Assembly (NCBI GenBank): GCA_003152255.1
Contig: PLZT01000372.1
Span: 1-5,348, forward strand
Origin: Methylocystaceae bacterium
GTDB taxonomy: Bacteria > Pseudomonadota > Alphaproteobacteria > Rhizobiales > Beijerinckiaceae
DNA: 5,348 nucleotides
Direction: 5' to 3'
Notes under the pieces: generated by a model
Told to the model about the DNA's origin: nothing
The model's input: the letters and a program-made list of their open reading frames with translations, nothing else
Database searches by the model: none
In this document: piece after piece, positions 4,324 to 5,348 of the stretch
How positions within the stretch are numbered: position 1 is the first letter of the stretch
Layout of the letters: each line of letters begins with the position of its first letter
Program-made: the position numbers and the translations under genes

Positions 4324-4698
4324 ATGAAGTCCGCAATCGGCGCACTCCTCGCCGTCCCGGCTCTCGCCTTCGCCGCGCCCGCGCGAGCGGAGAGCATTCT
4401 GATGGCCTGCCAGGTGTCCACGCACCAATCGGCGACTCAAGAGATCGTCCTTGAGATAAGAGACGGTAGCGTGCGCTATGGCTCCACGATGTCCGACATG
4501 GTCGACGCCTTGTCGCTGAGCCGCTCCTCGCTCGTCGTGACCGGCGAGACGATAGGCTTCAAGCAGGTGTTCCCCTCGTCGAAAGTGACTTGGGATTGGC
4601 GCATCGACCGCGGTTCGGGCACGATCATCATCACTTATCTCTACAGCGGCACTGGAAAGAGTTTTTTGCATAAGACGGGGTCATGCAGAAGCATGTGA
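4324..4698 (+). CDS. Secreted protein of unknown function, 124 aa
   Basis: The protein begins with a clear Sec signal peptide: MKSA, a hydrophobic core to residue 18, and cleavage after ARA at 22. The mature part of about 102 residues starts ESILMACQV and ends KTGSC-RSM, so its only two cysteines (C29 and C121) sit at the two ends and can form a disulfide in the periplasm. Between them alternating hydrophobic residues (EIVLEIRDGSVRYG, SSLVVTGETIGF, TWDWRIDRGSGTIIITYLY) suggest a small beta-barrel or sandwich. I do not recognise a named family, though small exported proteins of this design are common in Rhizobiales. AAGGAAGGG lies about 11 bases before the ATG, a little far. It is the only gene of good size on the plus strand and looks intact. 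It sits about 50 bases before the tRNA remnant. Confidence 0.8.
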   Translation: MKSAIGALLAVPALAFAAPARAESILMACQVSTHQSATQEIVLEIRDGSVRYGSTMSDMVDALSLSRSSLVVTGETIGFKQVFPSSKVTWDWRIDRGSGTIIITYLYSGTGKSFLHKTGSCRSM

Positions 4699-4749
4699 CG
4701 CGGCCAACCCTTGCGCCTCCTCGCGCTTGCAGCCCATCTTAATCATAGC

Positions 4750-4812
4750 GGCGTTGGGCGTTAGCAGATTTGTAATCAGTAGGTCGCGGGTTCGACTCCT
4801 GCAACGGCACCA
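4750..4812 (+). pseudogene. Degenerate tRNA-Thr(UGU) remnant, likely integration scar
   Basis: The 3' part of a tRNA is plain: anticodon loop TTTGTAA (anticodon TGT), AGGTC, T-arm GCGGG-TTCGACT-CCTGC, a shortened acceptor strand and CCA (4810-4812). The anticodon stem has an A-A mismatch, the 3' acceptor strand is one base short, and there is no proper D-arm. GGCGTTG (4750-4756) could pair with CAACGGC at 6 of 7 positions, but this leaves only 63 bases in all. It cannot be a normal tRNA. Three-prime tRNA halves are the usual attachment-site remnants left by integrating phages and islands. Confidence 0.6.
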
Positions 4813-4868
4813 ATTAAATCAAATAGTTGCGCTGAGAACCGAACGCAATCTGAGCGCTTGCCCCTTCG

Positions 4869-4890
4869 CGGTAAGCGGACGGTAAGCGGA
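4869..4890 (+). repeat. Perfect tandem repeat, 2 x 11 bp
   Basis: CGGTAAGCGGA occurs twice without a gap (4869-4879 and 4880-4890), about 57 bases after the tRNA remnant. It may be an arm-type binding site of an integrase or simple slippage; nothing else supports either. Confidence 0.5.
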
Positions 4891-5045
4891 AATCGGAAAT
4901 TCGAGGGAACGTCAGCACTCGGTTCTGGCGCGTTTTTTTGCCCGCTGCCACACCACTATCGCCCCGCCCACAATCGCCGACCTGCAAGCTCAGGGCGTCG
5001 AGCGGCGGCATAACTTTTTTTCGAACTTTGCCGGCTGGGTCTTGG
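4891..5045. other. Stretch with no supported gene
   Basis: Between the tandem repeat and the 64-aa gene no supported gene is visible. It holds a T7 run (4932-4938) without a stem and the second copy of the 30-bp shared segment. Confidence 0.3.
4970..4999 (+). repeat. 30-bp segment shared with 4125-4154, copy 2
   Basis: This copy reads TIADLQAQGV in the plus frame and is the one that better resembles a serine recombinase helix. It lies about 160 bases beyond the tRNA remnant, where an integration gene could once have been. No catalytic region is present in the window. Confidence 0.3.
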
Positions 5046-5240
5046 TTATGTTCCAGTCCTCTGCCTCGCCATTGTGTAAAGCATCGCGCCCTCGGCCTCG
5101 TGATCGCACGGTTCCGAAATAGGCGGGTGTTCCGCTTCATGCGCGGCGATAAGAGCCGCGCGCATTTGCGCTCTGTCGCTGGGTAGCCCAAAAGCCTCGC
5201 GCGCCGCTTCGATCGACTTTTCGCTCGGGTCGTAAGCCAT
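5046..5240 (-). CDS. Small acidic helical protein of unknown function, 64 aa
   Basis: GAGG lies 5 bases before the ATG at 5240. The product, starting MAYDPSEKSIEAAREAFGLP, has helix-forming segments at about residues 6-17 and 21-37, with many alanines and acidic residues, then a short part with PISEPCDHEAE and a final helix. Small alanine-rich proteins of this kind, often with an EAAREA or AxxAxR pattern, are common in prophages of Rhizobiales, but I cannot name a family or a function. C45 is followed by D46 and H47; this is too little for a metal site. The 125-aa frame from 5191 on the same strand overlaps it and is less likely because it has no ribosome site and an unusual Arg-rich composition. 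Confidence 0.55.
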   Translation of the reverse strand: MAYDPSEKSIEAAREAFGLPSDRAQMRAALIAAHEAEHPPISEPCDHEAEGAMLYTMARQRTGT

Positions 5241-5348
5241 GTCGCCTCACAGTTTCGATTCGGGTGAGGAGAAATACTACCACGCGCAGCCGAGCCTGAA
5301 ACGGTCCATTGGCTTTCGCGATCCGCTGCGGATACCGACGAAGCCGGC
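5239..5348 (+). CDS. Possible start of a gene cut by the window edge
   Basis: From ATG 5239 the frame stays open for 36 codons to the edge, starting MSPHSFDSGEEKYYHAQPSL and continuing with RSIGFRDPLR. The aromatic and charged composition looks protein-like. The ATG shares bases with the minus-strand start at 5240, an awkward layout, and no strong ribosome site precedes it. No family is recognised. The true start may be elsewhere or the frame may be chance. Confidence 0.2.
   Translation, partial: MSPHSFDSGEEKYYHAQPSLKRSIGFRDPLRIPTKP
5274..5301 (-). promoter_or_regulatory. Candidate promoter for the 64-aa gene
   Basis: On the minus strand, TTTCAG (5301-5296) and TAGTAT (5279-5274) are separated by 16 bases and would start RNA about 27 bases before the ATG at 5240. 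The match to the sigma70 consensus is moderate, and alphaproteobacterial promoters are poorly predicted by eye. Confidence 0.25.

Noticed and set aside
4297..4671. 124-residue minus frame
   Set aside because: It is the reverse shadow of the secreted-protein gene 4324-4698, which has a signal peptide and a ribosome site.
4750..4812. A working tRNA-Thr gene
   Set aside because: No D-arm, a mismatched anticodon stem and a short acceptor strand; only the T-arm and CCA are sound.
4814..5191. 125-residue minus frame
   Set aside because: No ribosome site, Arg-rich, overlaps the better supported 64-aa gene in another phase, and crosses the shared 30-bp segment in a frame without resemblance to anything.
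1..5348. CRISPR array or integron attC array
   Set aside because: No regularly spaced repeats of 20-40 bases are visible. The repeated modules are few, irregular and partly coding-like, and I see no attC-type core sites or integron integrase.

Overview
The window looks like an accessory, prophage-like stretch of an alphaproteobacterial chromosome, most likely Rhizobiales (Hyphomicrobiales). The reasons are the high GC of most of it, a GcrA-type zinc-finger-like protein, ParB-like and HTH-regulator peptide fragments of a style common in that order, and Shine-Dalgarno-led small genes. A finer placement such as Methylocystis/Methylosinus would be a guess. No rRNA, intact tRNA, CRISPR array or complete transposase is visible.

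Layout. 8-241 (-): short GcrA-like protein. 310-343: hairpin that reads as a minus-strand terminator. 344-672: AT-richer intergenic DNA with two palindromic sites and one doubtful small minus ORF. 673-1121 (+): a cassette made of a short conserved leader, a 79-aa gene, a dead N-terminal fragment of one small family and the C-terminal tail of an HTH regulator. 1203-1436 (-): two-helix membrane protein. 1523-1792 (-): ParB-like fragment. 1793-2620 (-): complete tandem universal stress protein, the only full-size conserved gene. 2723-2760: second copy of the hairpin. 2854-4126 (-): a run of HNH nuclease-like secreted protein, 68-aa gene and 103-aa gene, separated by further copies of the same short modules. 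4324-4698 (+): secreted 124-aa protein. About 4750-4812: degenerate 3' part of a tRNA-Thr(UGU), a likely old integration scar. 5046-5240 (-): 64-aa gene, then the window edge.

The main observation is modular. Two short modules, the leader whose codons read SRRGNLPAML and the HTH-regulator tail that reads like AGVEFIAENGGG...GVRLRK, recur on both sides of unrelated small genes. The order leader - small gene - tail occurs once on the plus strand (673-1121) and once on the minus strand (3695-3348), with different genes in the middle. A third tail (4126-4034) directly precedes the 103-aa gene. This looks like a small-gene cassette region built by recombination at short homologous flanks, next to a tRNA scar. 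I cannot show that it forms a working system. It may equally be a decaying prophage or genomic-island remnant around one retained stress gene.
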